NCBI RefSeq assembly: GCF_029623955.1
Contig: NZ_JARSBP010000003.1
Span: forward strand, 62,001 to 126,000
DNA: 64,000 nucleotides
Source of the DNA: Mycobacterium sp. 236(2023)
GTDB taxonomy: Bacteria > Actinomycetota > Actinomycetes > Mycobacteriales > Mycobacteriaceae
Direction of reading: 5' to 3'
Part shown: one piece after another, positions 1 through 7,663 of the stretch
How the letters are laid out: every line of letters begins with the position of its first letter
Numbering within the stretch: the stretch's first letter is position 1
Made by a program: the position numbers and the translations under genes
Notes under the pieces: model-generated
The model's database searches: none
What the model was told of the DNA's origin: nothing
What the model saw: the letters and a program-made list of their open reading frames with translations, nothing else

Positions 1-37
1 GCTTGTACCCGTACATCCTCGCGGCACGCATCTTCAT
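1..37 (-). CDS. NAD(P)-dependent alcohol dehydrogenase, N-terminal fragment
   Basis: Only the first dozen codons are inside the window. On the minus strand an AGGAG lies 5 bases before an ATG, and the reading begins MKMRAARMYGYK, which matches the usual opening of zinc-dependent mycobacterial alcohol dehydrogenases (a short basic start followed by an ARMYGYK-like stretch). The gene would run leftward out of the window and be divergent from the F420-dependent oxidoreductase. The identification rests on 12 residues plus a good ribosome binding site, so it is tentative. Confidence 0.45.
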   Translation of the reverse strand, partial: MKMRAARMYGYK

Positions 38-160
38 GGGCACTCCTGTCATCCTGGAAGTCCGAGGTGTTTCTGCTGGCCACAACGGTATCTATCAAGA
101 TCAGTAGACGTCCAGAGATCAGTATCGTTTTGCGCCGACCAGCCCGGGTACCCGAACCCT

Positions 161-1147
161 ATGACGCGTTTCGGCTACACCCTGATGACCGAGCAAAGCG
201 GACCGAAAGAGCTTGTCCGCTATGCGATATCGGCAGAAAATGTGGGGTTCGACTTCGAGGTTTCCAGCGACCACTACTTCCCGTGGCTGTCCTCGCAGGG
301 GCATGCGCCGTACGCGTGGTCGGTGCTGGGCGCTGTCGCCCACGCGACCGACCGCGTCGAACTCATGACCTACGTGACGTGCCCGACGTTCCGTTATCAC
401 CCGGCGATCGTCGCCCAGAAAGCCGCGACAACCCAGATCCTTGCCGATGGCCGTTTCACGCTGGGACTCGGCAGCGGAGAGAACCTCAATGAGCATGTCG
501 TCGGTGAAGGATGGCCGACCGTCGCGCGGCGACAGGAGATGCTGCGCGAGGCCATCCAGATCATCCGCGAACTGCAAAGCGGTGACATCGTCGATTTCAA
601 AGGCGAGTACTTCCAGGTCGATTCGGCCCGGCTCTGGGACGTCCCCGATGTCCCCCTGCCCATCGCGGCTGCCGTCTCCGGCGACCGGTCGGTCGAGACG
701 TTCGCCCCGCTGGCCGACCACCTCATCGCCGTCCAACCCGACAAAGACGTTGTCGACGGCTGGCACGAGGCGCGGCGCGCCACCGGACTGCCGGGCGACG
801 TCCGCGTGATCGGGCAGATCCCCATCTGCTGGGATCCCGATCGCGACGCAGCGATCGATCGCGCCCATGACCAGTTTCGGTGGTTCGCCGGCGGCTGGGC
901 CGTGAATGCCGATCTGCCGACCACTGCCGGATTCGACGGTGCGACGCAATTCGTCCGCAAAGAAGACGTCGCCGAGTCCATCCCGTGCGGCCCCGACCTC
1001 GATGCCATCGTCGAGTCGGTGCGCGAGTACTGGGAAGCCGGCTTCACCGACATCGCGCTCGTCCAAGTCGGTGGCGACAGCCAGGACGCGTTCCTGGAAG
1101 AGGCAGCAGGGCCGCTGCTCGACAAGCTCCGCTCCGCATCGCACTGA
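161..1147 (+). CDS. F420-dependent LLM-class oxidoreductase (TIGR03557-type)
   Basis: A 328-residue TIM-barrel enzyme of the luciferase-like monooxygenase class that uses deazaflavin F420, related to F420-dependent glucose-6-phosphate dehydrogenase. The start MTRFGYTLMTEQSGP, the SSDHYFPW segment near residue 37 and the LGLGSGENLNEHV segment near residue 100 are typical of the TIGR03557 subfamily. It is expected to be a soluble cytoplasmic hydride-transfer enzyme; the substrate cannot be read from the sequence. No clear ribosome binding site precedes the ATG, so a leaderless or short-leader mRNA is possible. A small acidic gene follows 11 bases downstream and may be cotranscribed. Confidence 0.88.
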   Translation: MTRFGYTLMTEQSGPKELVRYAISAENVGFDFEVSSDHYFPWLSSQGHAPYAWSVLGAVAHATDRVELMTYVTCPTFRYHPAIVAQKAATTQILADGRFTLGLGSGENLNEHVVGEGWPTVARRQEMLREAIQIIRELQSGDIVDFKGEYFQVDSARLWDVPDVPLPIAAAVSGDRSVETFAPLADHLIAVQPDKDVVDGWHEARRATGLPGDVRVIGQIPICWDPDRDAAIDRAHDQFRWFAGGWAVNADLPTTAGFDGATQFVRKEDVAESIPCGPDLDAIVESVREYWEAGFTDIALVQVGGDSQDAFLEEAAGPLLDKLRSASH

Positions 1148-1158
1148 GAGAGGACCTC

Positions 1159-1287
1159 ATGACCCGCGGCAAGGGAATCTACGACGACGAGAAGCAGAGC
1201 ACAGACGCCGACGACAAGGACGTCGAGCGGCGCGCAACCGACGACACCCCAGACGTCAACAAGGACGCCGACGAGCCCACTGCGTGA
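1159..1287 (+). CDS. small acidic hydrophilic protein of unknown function
   Basis: A 42-residue reading frame begins with MTRGKGIYDDEKQS and is dominated by Asp, Glu, Lys and Thr, with no hydrophobic core, so it is probably disordered. A strong GAGAGAGGA ribosome binding site sits about 4 bases before its ATG, and it lies 11 bases behind the oxidoreductase gene, which suggests an operon. Its stop codon abuts the stop of the convergent PAP2 gene. The combination of good RBS, spacing and biased composition argues for a real gene. No family is recognised. Confidence 0.55.
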   Translation: MTRGKGIYDDEKQSTDADDKDVERRATDDTPDVNKDADEPTA

Positions 1288-2196
1288 TCAGCGCGCGTCG
1301 ACGGGATCACCTCGGCGCTTGGTTTCCAAGCGGTGCCACGTCCACCAGAACAGCAGCGCCGCGAAGATCGATCCGGCGGCCGCGACCCACTGGGCGCTGA
1401 GGAACAACTGCCACTCGACATCGCCGTCGATGCGCTCATCGACGGCAGCAATGAGTGACACGCTACCCAGTGCGAGGCTCACCGTGCCAACAAGGGCGAC
1501 GACCGTGACGAAGACGGTGCGCAGTGTGAACCGAGCCGCCCCCGGGGACACCACCGCCCGGATTCGGTCGGTGCGGGCGAGGAAATGTGCTGCGCCGCAT
1601 GCTACGACGAGAGTGACCGCATCCGCGGACAAGACATCCGAGAGACGGTGCCAGCGCGCGATCACGGTGTAGGCCCCGATGCCGACCGCCCACGTGAGCG
1701 CGAAGAACATCGCGATGCCTCGAAAACGGTACGGCACCACGATCAGCGTGGCGAACAACACCGACATGGCCGCCGTCGTATGCCCGCTCGGAAGCGTATT
1801 CTCCAGATACTCGTTGGTGGACAGCAGTTCAGGTCGTTGCAGCACAACATATTTCAGAATTTGGGTGACCGCCTGACTGCCGAGGATCACGGCCATCGCG
1901 GCCACCGCGAGATGGACTTGGCGGCGCAGCAGCCCGATCGCGCCGACACCCAACGTCGCCACCGCCAGCGATGTATACGTGATGGTGCTCAGGGCTTTGC
2001 TCGCAGCCAGATACGCGCGCTCGCCCACTTGTTCGGCACCATTGAGCGCAGCGTTCTCGACTGCCTGACCGGTGGAGGTGCGGACCGCGAGAAGGTAGAC
2101 CGCCACGAAGAACAGCGACGAGCAGATCGCGATGACGGTCCACCGGCGGCGCGCCCGGCGGAGCCGCCGCGCAGTCTCGTCGAGTCCCGTGTGCAC
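1288..2196 (-). CDS. PAP2-family membrane phosphatase
   Basis: A 302-residue integral membrane phosphatase of the type 2 phosphatidic acid phosphatase family. The three signature blocks are visible: K115-x5-R121-P, PSGH at 136-139 and R181-W-H183-x3-D187, which form the active site for lipid phosphate or undecaprenyl pyrophosphate hydrolysis. Several hydrophobic helices (about 21-38, 75-115, 140-180) fit the usual fold, and the C-terminus adds two more helices. The substrate is not evident. It stands alone between the small acidic gene (convergent) and the restriction-modification pair (same strand, 12 bases upstream), so transcription with that pair is possible. Confidence 0.85.
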   Translation of the reverse strand: MHTGLDETARRLRRARRRWTVIAICSSLFFVAVYLLAVRTSTGQAVENAALNGAEQVGERAYLAASKALSTITYTSLAVATLGVGAIGLLRRQVHLAVAAMAVILGSQAVTQILKYVVLQRPELLSTNEYLENTLPSGHTTAAMSVLFATLIVVPYRFRGIAMFFALTWAVGIGAYTVIARWHRLSDVLSADAVTLVVACGAAHFLARTDRIRAVVSPGAARFTLRTVFVTVVALVGTVSLALGSVSLIAAVDERIDGDVEWQLFLSAQWVAAAGSIFAALLFWWTWHRLETKRRGDPVDAR

Positions 2197-2208
2197 GACT
2201 GCCAGACC

Positions 2209-3189
2209 CTAGCCGACAACTTGACTGCGGCGCAGACGAGCCTCCTCGTGTTGGGTGATGTTCGAGTTGTCCAGGACGATCGTCAGCATCCGCGCGAAGA
2301 ATCGGGCGGGGCTGAGCTCGGCGGGCACCAGGTCGGTCCGCAGGGTCACCTCCGGCAGCGCTGCGAGCTGCGCGGAGACGTCAACCGTAGGTGCGTCCCT
2401 GTCGTCGGGCTCGTCGATGTCGAAAAGGTACGGCTCGATGACTGCGTCGTCGGCGGCCGGAGGCCCGTCCGGCGGTGCGTCGCCCTCCCATTCGGGCACG
2501 ACGAGCGCGCACGCGTCGTACGCGTCGTCTTCACGGCCCAGCTTGATCAGAAGGTCGACGATCCAGTCGAACTGTCTGCGCTCCTCCGAATAGGCGGTCG
2601 AGCGCAACGAGTACATGAAACCGAGCGCAGCCAGCGGATGACGCAGCGCGAGGTTCTTCGCGTCTCCGTAGGACTCCTCGACGCGGTTGGCGGCGTTCTT
2701 GCCGAACGACGAGTCCATCCGCTTCGTCGAAATGAGCAGCTCCGGACCCGTCTGCCACGACGACATGATCACATCGACCTGTTTGAAGTAGTTCTTGCCG
2801 GCGATGTTGGCGGATGCGGCGCCAATGCCTCCGCCGGCCCGGAGCCGCTCCATGAGCTCCTTGCGTGCGGCCTTGGGGATCGACTTCACGAAGTTCAGCA
2901 CGTCGCGGTCGACGACGCGGGGAGCCTCGGCCCGGGGCCACACCGCGTCGGGGTCGAGGCCGGCGCGTCGCAGCTCATAGGCGACCCACACGTCGAGCGC
3001 GAGTGCAGGTACACCGGAACGACTTTCGGCGCCGAGAAGGATCGGGACGGCCAGCAGCTTGCGCAGCGCGTCGTAGTCCGGGGCGAACCCGTCGGCCTGC
3101 CACGGGTTGACGTCCTTCAGGGCGGACCGGTCGACGATCGCGTCGAACAGCGGCCAGGCGAGCGACTTCGAGCTGGGTTTACTTGGCAC
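2209..3189 (-). CDS. probable restriction endonuclease partner of the adjacent methyltransferase
   Basis: A 326-residue soluble protein with a GTG start that overlaps the end of the DNA methyltransferase gene by 11 bases, the usual layout of a type II restriction-modification pair. I do not recognise a named nuclease family. A region around residues 139-156 (D139, E150, and the strand LLISTK ending in K156) could be a PD-(D/E)xK-like core, and is followed by a conserved-looking block with GKN, YGDAKNL and HPLAALGF. Catalytic assignment is inference from the neighbour and this pattern. It could instead be a methylase-associated specificity or regulatory protein. Confidence 0.55.
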   Translation of the reverse strand: MPSKPSSKSLAWPLFDAIVDRSALKDVNPWQADGFAPDYDALRKLLAVPILLGAESRSGVPALALDVWVAYELRRAGLDPDAVWPRAEAPRVVDRDVLNFVKSIPKAARKELMERLRAGGGIGAASANIAGKNYFKQVDVIMSSWQTGPELLISTKRMDSSFGKNAANRVEESYGDAKNLALRHPLAALGFMYSLRSTAYSEERRQFDWIVDLLIKLGREDDAYDACALVVPEWEGDAPPDGPPAADDAVIEPYLFDIDEPDDRDAPTVDVSAQLAALPEVTLRTDLVPAELSPARFFARMLTIVLDNSNITQHEEARLRRSQVVG

Positions 3190-4819
3190 CGTGGGCTTTT
3201 CCCCGGGCGATGCGGCGGGCGGTGAGGCTGGTGTGGTCCCGGCGGATGGCGCGCAGCTGCCGCTCGGTCACCGTCATCGATCCGATCAGAAGGGCCTCGT
3301 CGACGAGGGCCACGGCATCGAGCAGCCGACCGTCACGCAGCCGGGCCGCCACCGCAGGCTTCACGCTGCGCAGCTGATCGGCGGTGCGCCGAACCAGATC
3401 CGGCGACGGCACCGGCAGCACGTCGGCCTCGCGCGGCTCGATCTTCAGCATCCCCCCACCGTAGGCGCGGCCCACCGTCTCGGCGCCCAGCAGGGTCACC
3501 GAGTTCAGCGACGCGAGCGGCAGAAGGTTCATCCCGTCGCGGCGCACCTCGTCGCGCAGGTACACGCCGTGCACCGAGTTCAGATGGTGTGCCCGCGCGC
3601 GGTTGCTCGTCAGGCGCGGGGTGTCGGCGTTCATGTACGTCAGGAACAGATCGGCCGGACGCAGATACGGCACACGCCACCAAGGGTTTCGGACACGGCA
3701 CTTGTAGGCCTGATGTACGTCGAGGTCCTCGCCGGAGCGGATGTAGTGCCAACCGGCCGCCGACGGCTGCTGCGCCGGACGGAAGAGGTACGTTGCGAGG
3801 CCTTCCTGCCCGAGCCCCTGCAGCGACTGCTCGGTCAGGCCGAGGCCGCGGAGGTGGCGGGACCCGGGAGGCGACAGCGTGATGATGTCTGATTCGGCCA
3901 GCCCAAGCGCCTCGACCTTGGCGGGGGACAGCGTGAAGAACCGATTGCTGCCCGTCACCATCCCCAAGGTCGTGTCACCCCAGGTTTCGAGGAACGTGAA
4001 CGCCTCGCCGCGGACGACGGCGTCGAACGCCGACAGGCCTGCCGCCGACATCAACCCGGCCGACCACTTGGCGCCGTTGGCCGGTGGTGTCCAGCGCCGC
4101 GTCGCGGTGTCGCGGTCGAGCGCGTCGGCGTCCTTCACCTGCGACAGCTGCATATGGGTGGCGCCGCTGCCCCCCGCGGGGGTGAAGCCGTCCGCGAGGA
4201 GCAGCACGACTTCCTCGAGAACCCCGGGGAACACGCGTTCGTCGAACAACACGAGACCGACGGACGCGAAATGATCCATCAGGAACTGGCGCACGCCGGA
4301 GGCGTAGTTGACGCTGAGCAGCTCCGCGGGCAGCACCAACCCGAGCCGCCCGCCCGGCTTGAGGTGCAGGGCCGAGTGCACGGTGAACGCCGCCCACGAC
4401 GACGCGAGGTTGGACAGTGTGACGCCCGCACGCAGCGCAGCCTCGCGGGCACGGGTGCGCGACTCCCCGGTGAAATCCTGGTAGCGGACGTACGGCGGGT
4501 TGCCGATCACGGCATCGTAGGTGCCGAACTCGGTGTGGCAGAAGAAGTCCCGCGCGTGGATGGTGGCCGCTATGCCGCCGGAGCGGAGGCTGCGTTCGGA
4601 AGCCGCGGCGGACTCGGTGTGGATCTCGACGCCGACAAGCGGGCCGTCGTGGCCGCGCCGGCCGACCTCGTGCAGGAACACCGCCTCTCCGCAGGACGGC
4701 TCGAGGACGGCGTGGCCGGGGTGCCGGACGGCCCAGTCGGCGAGGAAGCGCGCCACGGGCGCCGGGGTGAAGAACGCACCGCGCGCCTTGCGCAGCGAGG
4801 AGTCGTCACCCGGAAGCAT
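3179..4819 (-). CDS. class I N6-adenine DNA methyltransferase (type II R-M, Eco57I/TaqI-like)
   Basis: A 546-residue adenine-specific DNA methylase. Motif X-like GAFFTPAPVARFLADWA (about 14-30), SAM-binding motif I EPSCGE (40-45) and the catalytic motif IV NPPY (107-110) are all intact, in the order of gamma-class enzymes that carry a C-terminal target-recognition domain. The long C-terminal half (about 250-500) would recognise the DNA site. It lies directly upstream of, and overlaps, the probable restriction endonuclease gene on the same strand. This accessory pair is not part of the conserved mycobacterial block further right, so horizontal acquisition is likely. Confidence 0.88.
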   Translation of the reverse strand: MLPGDDSSLRKARGAFFTPAPVARFLADWAVRHPGHAVLEPSCGEAVFLHEVGRRGHDGPLVGVEIHTESAAASERSLRSGGIAATIHARDFFCHTEFGTYDAVIGNPPYVRYQDFTGESRTRAREAALRAGVTLSNLASSWAAFTVHSALHLKPGGRLGLVLPAELLSVNYASGVRQFLMDHFASVGLVLFDERVFPGVLEEVVLLLADGFTPAGGSGATHMQLSQVKDADALDRDTATRRWTPPANGAKWSAGLMSAAGLSAFDAVVRGEAFTFLETWGDTTLGMVTGSNRFFTLSPAKVEALGLAESDIITLSPPGSRHLRGLGLTEQSLQGLGQEGLATYLFRPAQQPSAAGWHYIRSGEDLDVHQAYKCRVRNPWWRVPYLRPADLFLTYMNADTPRLTSNRARAHHLNSVHGVYLRDEVRRDGMNLLPLASLNSVTLLGAETVGRAYGGGMLKIEPREADVLPVPSPDLVRRTADQLRSVKPAVAARLRDGRLLDAVALVDEALLIGSMTVTERQLRAIRRDHTSLTARRIARGKAHGAK

Positions 4820-4864
4820 GCCGATATCGTGCCGCAGCGCACCGACAGGCCGGTGCTGACCCGC

Positions 4865-5359
4865 CTAGGCGCTCTCGGCCAGTTCCGCCAGATGCTGCAA
4901 CGAGTTGTCCAGGTGCACGGGGTCGAACGGCGGGAACTCGATATCGGGGTCCTGTACGCCGGACCAGTCGTAGGTCAGCGTGACGTGCGTGCGGTCGGTT
5001 CCGGCCGGTACGAGGTCGTAGCGCCAGATCCAGCCGCCGTATTCGACGGTGTCCCCCTCGGAGGCGTCGCGACCCGGAATGTGCCGGGGTTGCGCTCCCG
5101 GCATCCACGCGATGGCGCGGGGCCGGTCCAGCACCTCGATCCGGTTCGACATCTCGTAGTGCTTGTTCGGGTGGCCGTCGTGATACATGCCCATTCGGAA
5201 GATTTGGCCGATGTCCGTCAGGCGGTCACGGTCGACGGGCTGTTGCACCCATCCGGTGCCGTCGATCGCGCCGTGGGTGGAGGGGTCGGCCAGCAGGTCG
5301 AACACGGTCTCGGCCGAGGCGCCGATGACGGCCTTCGCGGCGACGAACTCTTCTGTCAT
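4865..5359 (-). CDS. SRPBCC-family (polyketide cyclase/START-like) protein
   Basis: A 164-residue protein with the typical SRPBCC opening (KAVIGASAETVFDLLADPSTH), a helix-grip fold that forms a hydrophobic ligand pocket. The C-terminal strand and helix (VTLTYDWSGV and the final LQHLAELAES) fit small mycobacterial SRPBCC proteins annotated as polyketide cyclase/dehydrase. The ligand is unknown. It ends 45 bases before the methyltransferase start and is divergent from the EspG-like gene, with about 60 bases between the starts. Confidence 0.82.
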   Translation of the reverse strand: MTEEFVAAKAVIGASAETVFDLLADPSTHGAIDGTGWVQQPVDRDRLTDIGQIFRMGMYHDGHPNKHYEMSNRIEVLDRPRAIAWMPGAQPRHIPGRDASEGDTVEYGGWIWRYDLVPAGTDRTHVTLTYDWSGVQDPDIEFPPFDPVHLDNSLQHLAELAESA

Positions 5360-5419
5360 GTCGATTCTGACCGTAATTGGCGCACGGACTCATCGGTGGG
5401 TGACGAGACAATGGGAACC

Positions 5420-6190
5420 ATGACGCGTCGGCCGAGTCTTCCGGAATCGATCTGGTCTGAACTGTTGGGCACCGTCGCGGTGGTCGATCTGGAATCGGCG
5501 TGCGAACAGTACGGCCGCGATGTCTTGCCGTATCCGCTTGGCCGGAGCCGTCCTGTCGGGTCGGTGTGGCTTGCGAGCCGCGACGTCGCGCCGATCGACG
5601 AACGACTCGCCGACGGCGACCTTCGCGGCATCCGGGCCTGGGTGGAAGCCCTGGTGCGCGCCGATGTCTGTGTGGAATGCCGGGTGCATCACGTCGATGC
5701 GGACACTCCCGATCTCCGGTTGCACACGGTGAGCGCAGGCGAGACGGCGTTTGTCGCGATGCAGGGCAGCGACGGCGACGGGGTCGACGTCGTGGACATC
5801 TACGCGGTGTCGCCGGACCTGGTGGGTGCGGTAGTCGCCGAATCGGTCGGGCTCGTCGGCGCGGGCGCGCACCCGCGCATCGCGGTGACGCGCCCTGTTT
5901 CCGAGCCCGACGGCTATGGCGATCTCGACTTCCTGGCAGCACCCACCGACGTGTCGGTCCCTCAGGTGAGCGTGCGCGACGTCGTCGCGACCGGCACGGT
6001 CCAGGCGCGAAGCCAGGCGGCACGGCAGTGGGGCACCGATCCCGCCCTCCCGGCCCTGCAGTGGGCCCAGGTCCACGCCGACGGCGACTACCTCTTCGAT
6101 GCGGGAGATACCGAAAACGCCGAACCGGTCGACGTCGAGACGTTGACCGCGTACGTCAACGGAATGATCGCCGACGTCACCCGGTGGTGA
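5420..6190 (+). CDS. EspG-like ESX secretion-associated chaperone
   Basis: A 256-residue protein resembling the EspG family (PF14011), the cytosolic chaperones that bind PE/PPE-type or large ESX substrates and keep them soluble for type VII secretion. Resemblance is in the overall pattern: SACEQYGRDVLPYPL near the N-terminus, RGIRAWVEALVRADVCVECRVHH in the middle, a beta-rich core and a C-terminal helix. An alternative ATG lies 9 bases upstream; neither has a strong ribosome binding site. No ESX core genes are nearby. Its 3' end overlaps the convergent immunity-like gene by 14 bases, placing it beside a WXG-type large substrate, its most likely client. Confidence 0.68.
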   Translation: MTRRPSLPESIWSELLGTVAVVDLESACEQYGRDVLPYPLGRSRPVGSVWLASRDVAPIDERLADGDLRGIRAWVEALVRADVCVECRVHHVDADTPDLRLHTVSAGETAFVAMQGSDGDGVDVVDIYAVSPDLVGAVVAESVGLVGAGAHPRIAVTRPVSEPDGYGDLDFLAAPTDVSVPQVSVRDVVATGTVQARSQAARQWGTDPALPALQWAQVHADGDYLFDAGDTENAEPVDVETLTAYVNGMIADVTRW

Positions 6191-6920
6191 AGTTTCCCCC
6201 ACGGAGGCGCTGGAAGGCTCGGTCATCGACGAGCTCGCCGCGATACTCCGGGTGCTCCCAATAAAACCGGACCCATTCGTAGAGGGGCTCGAAGTCGCTG
6301 ATGATGGTGTCGGCCATCAACGTCGCCGAAGACCCATCAGCCAAGACGAAAACGATGACCCTGTTGAACGCTTTTCCCTTGATCGGGTGGTCCAGGATCT
6401 CCTCGACCTCGTCCCAAGCCCCATGCTTGAGCGATCCCCACTGACCGTTCCAGACCTCGAAGCCGGCCGGATCGAGACGAAGATGCCCGCCGCCTTTGTA
6501 CTTGAATCGGCGATACATGGTCGGCGCGCTGAATAGCAGCAGCGCCACGCAACCGGCAGGCACGGTTACTCGCTGGATACCGGCCGGGGTGTAGTCGATC
6601 ATGTCGAACCGCGAGAAGATCAGATAGAGCGCCGCTGCAAGAGAGATCGCCGCGGCGGGGACGAAGTTCACGACGTCCAGAGCTATCCCTGGCCGCAGGA
6701 GTACGCCGTGTGCACCGCTGTCCGTTCGCGGATTTGGCGCACCCAGTGCCGTGATGACGAAGTACGCCGCGTATCCGAACGCCCATATCGTCAGCAAGCC
6801 AATCAGAGCTGCCGTCACGTAGCTTCCCCGCACGAGCCAGTTGACTGTCCACACGCTGGAGAAGACGCCGAACCCGGCGAGCAACAACGCCAGCACGATC
6901 GCGCGTGCAGGCCCACTCAT
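6177..6920 (-). CDS. membrane protein, second immunity-like paralogue
   Basis: A 247-residue protein with about four N-terminal transmembrane helices (residues 6-26, 32-55, 78-98, 115-135) and a cytosolic C-terminal domain that may be PH-like. It is a clear paralogue of the preceding gene: both share RGSYVTA, a TALGA-PRTDS segment, GGGHLRLDPAGFEVWN, WDE(I/V)E(Q/E)ILDH and RFYWEHPEYR-ELVDDR. Its ATG overlaps the stop of the upstream gene in an ATGA arrangement, so translation is coupled. Position after a WXG-type large protein suggests an immunity role; this is inference. The gene family itself is known in mycobacteria only as hypothetical membrane proteins, as far as I can tell. Confidence 0.72.
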   Translation of the reverse strand: MSGPARAIVLALLLAGFGVFSSVWTVNWLVRGSYVTAALIGLLTIWAFGYAAYFVITALGAPNPRTDSGAHGVLLRPGIALDVVNFVPAAAISLAAALYLIFSRFDMIDYTPAGIQRVTVPAGCVALLLFSAPTMYRRFKYKGGGHLRLDPAGFEVWNGQWGSLKHGAWDEVEEILDHPIKGKAFNRVIVFVLADGSSATLMADTIISDFEPLYEWVRFYWEHPEYRGELVDDRAFQRLRGGNFTTG

Positions 6921-7663
6921 CGCTCGGGGGTGAACTTCTCGTCGCTGAGGCGCTGCAAGCCCCGATCGTCGACAAGCTCGTCGCGGTACTCCGGGTGTTC
7001 CCAATAGAACCGGATCCACGTGAGTAGGGCGTCGCTGTCGGACGTGATGGCGTCGGAGTACAGCACCGCGTTCGCGCCCTTTGACGGAACAAACACCACT
7101 AGCTTGTTGAATGGCTTGCCGCCGTTGGGTTTGTGGTCGAGGATCTGTTCGATCTCGTCCCATGTACCGCCTCTGAATGAGTTCCAGTGGCTGTTCCACA
7201 CTTCGAAGCCCGCTGGGTCGAGTCGCAGGTGTCCTCCGCCTTTGTGTTTGACCATCCGGTAGAGAGTCGTGACGCCGAGAACCAGAAAGGCCACGAAGAT
7301 AAGGGGAATGCCACGCGCGATTCCGGACGGGCTGTAGTCGACGAGGCCGAAAGGCGATAGGACGAGATACATGGCCGCAGCGATGGTGATCGCTGCGATG
7401 GGCACCACGGTGACTATGTCCACAAACAATCCTGGGCGCAACAGGGTGCCCGCCGAGCTGCTGTCAGTTCGCGGGGTAGCTGCGCCGAGGGCAGTGCACA
7501 GATAGAACGCGGCGAAGCCCAGGCCCCATATCGCCACAGCCAGCATGATCAACGCAGTTACATAGCTCCCGCGGAGTGCCCACGCCACTGACCAGTAGCC
7601 AGTGAAGACACCAATGCCACCGACGGCGACGGCCAGCAGGATCGGTCGTACCGGACTTCTCAT
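6917..7663 (-). CDS. membrane protein, first immunity-like paralogue
   Basis: A 248-residue membrane protein beginning MRSPVRPILLAVAVGGIG, with about four predicted transmembrane helices in the first 140 residues and a conserved soluble tail that contains GGGHLRLDPAGFEVWN and RFYWEHPEYRDELVDDR. The start is fixed by an ATGA overlap with the stop of the toxin-like gene; longer upstream readings would lie entirely inside that gene in another frame. It is followed by a second copy with another ATGA overlap. Tandem duplicated, coupled membrane proteins immediately behind a large exported protein fit immunity factors against a membrane-acting effector, but this is inferred. Confidence 0.74.
   Translation of the reverse strand: MRSPVRPILLAVAVGGIGVFTGYWSVAWALRGSYVTALIMLAVAIWGLGFAAFYLCTALGAATPRTDSSSAGTLLRPGLFVDIVTVVPIAAITIAAAMYLVLSPFGLVDYSPSGIARGIPLIFVAFLVLGVTTLYRMVKHKGGGHLRLDPAGFEVWNSHWNSFRGGTWDEIEQILDHKPNGGKPFNKLVVFVPSKGANAVLYSDAITSDSDALLTWIRFYWEHPEYRDELVDDRGLQRLSDEKFTPER

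Noticed and set aside
4154..5419. Long plus-strand open frame in front of the EspG-like gene
   Set aside because: It is antisense to the methyltransferase and SRPBCC genes, has composition typical of a shadow frame, and the EspG-like start lies at its downstream end.
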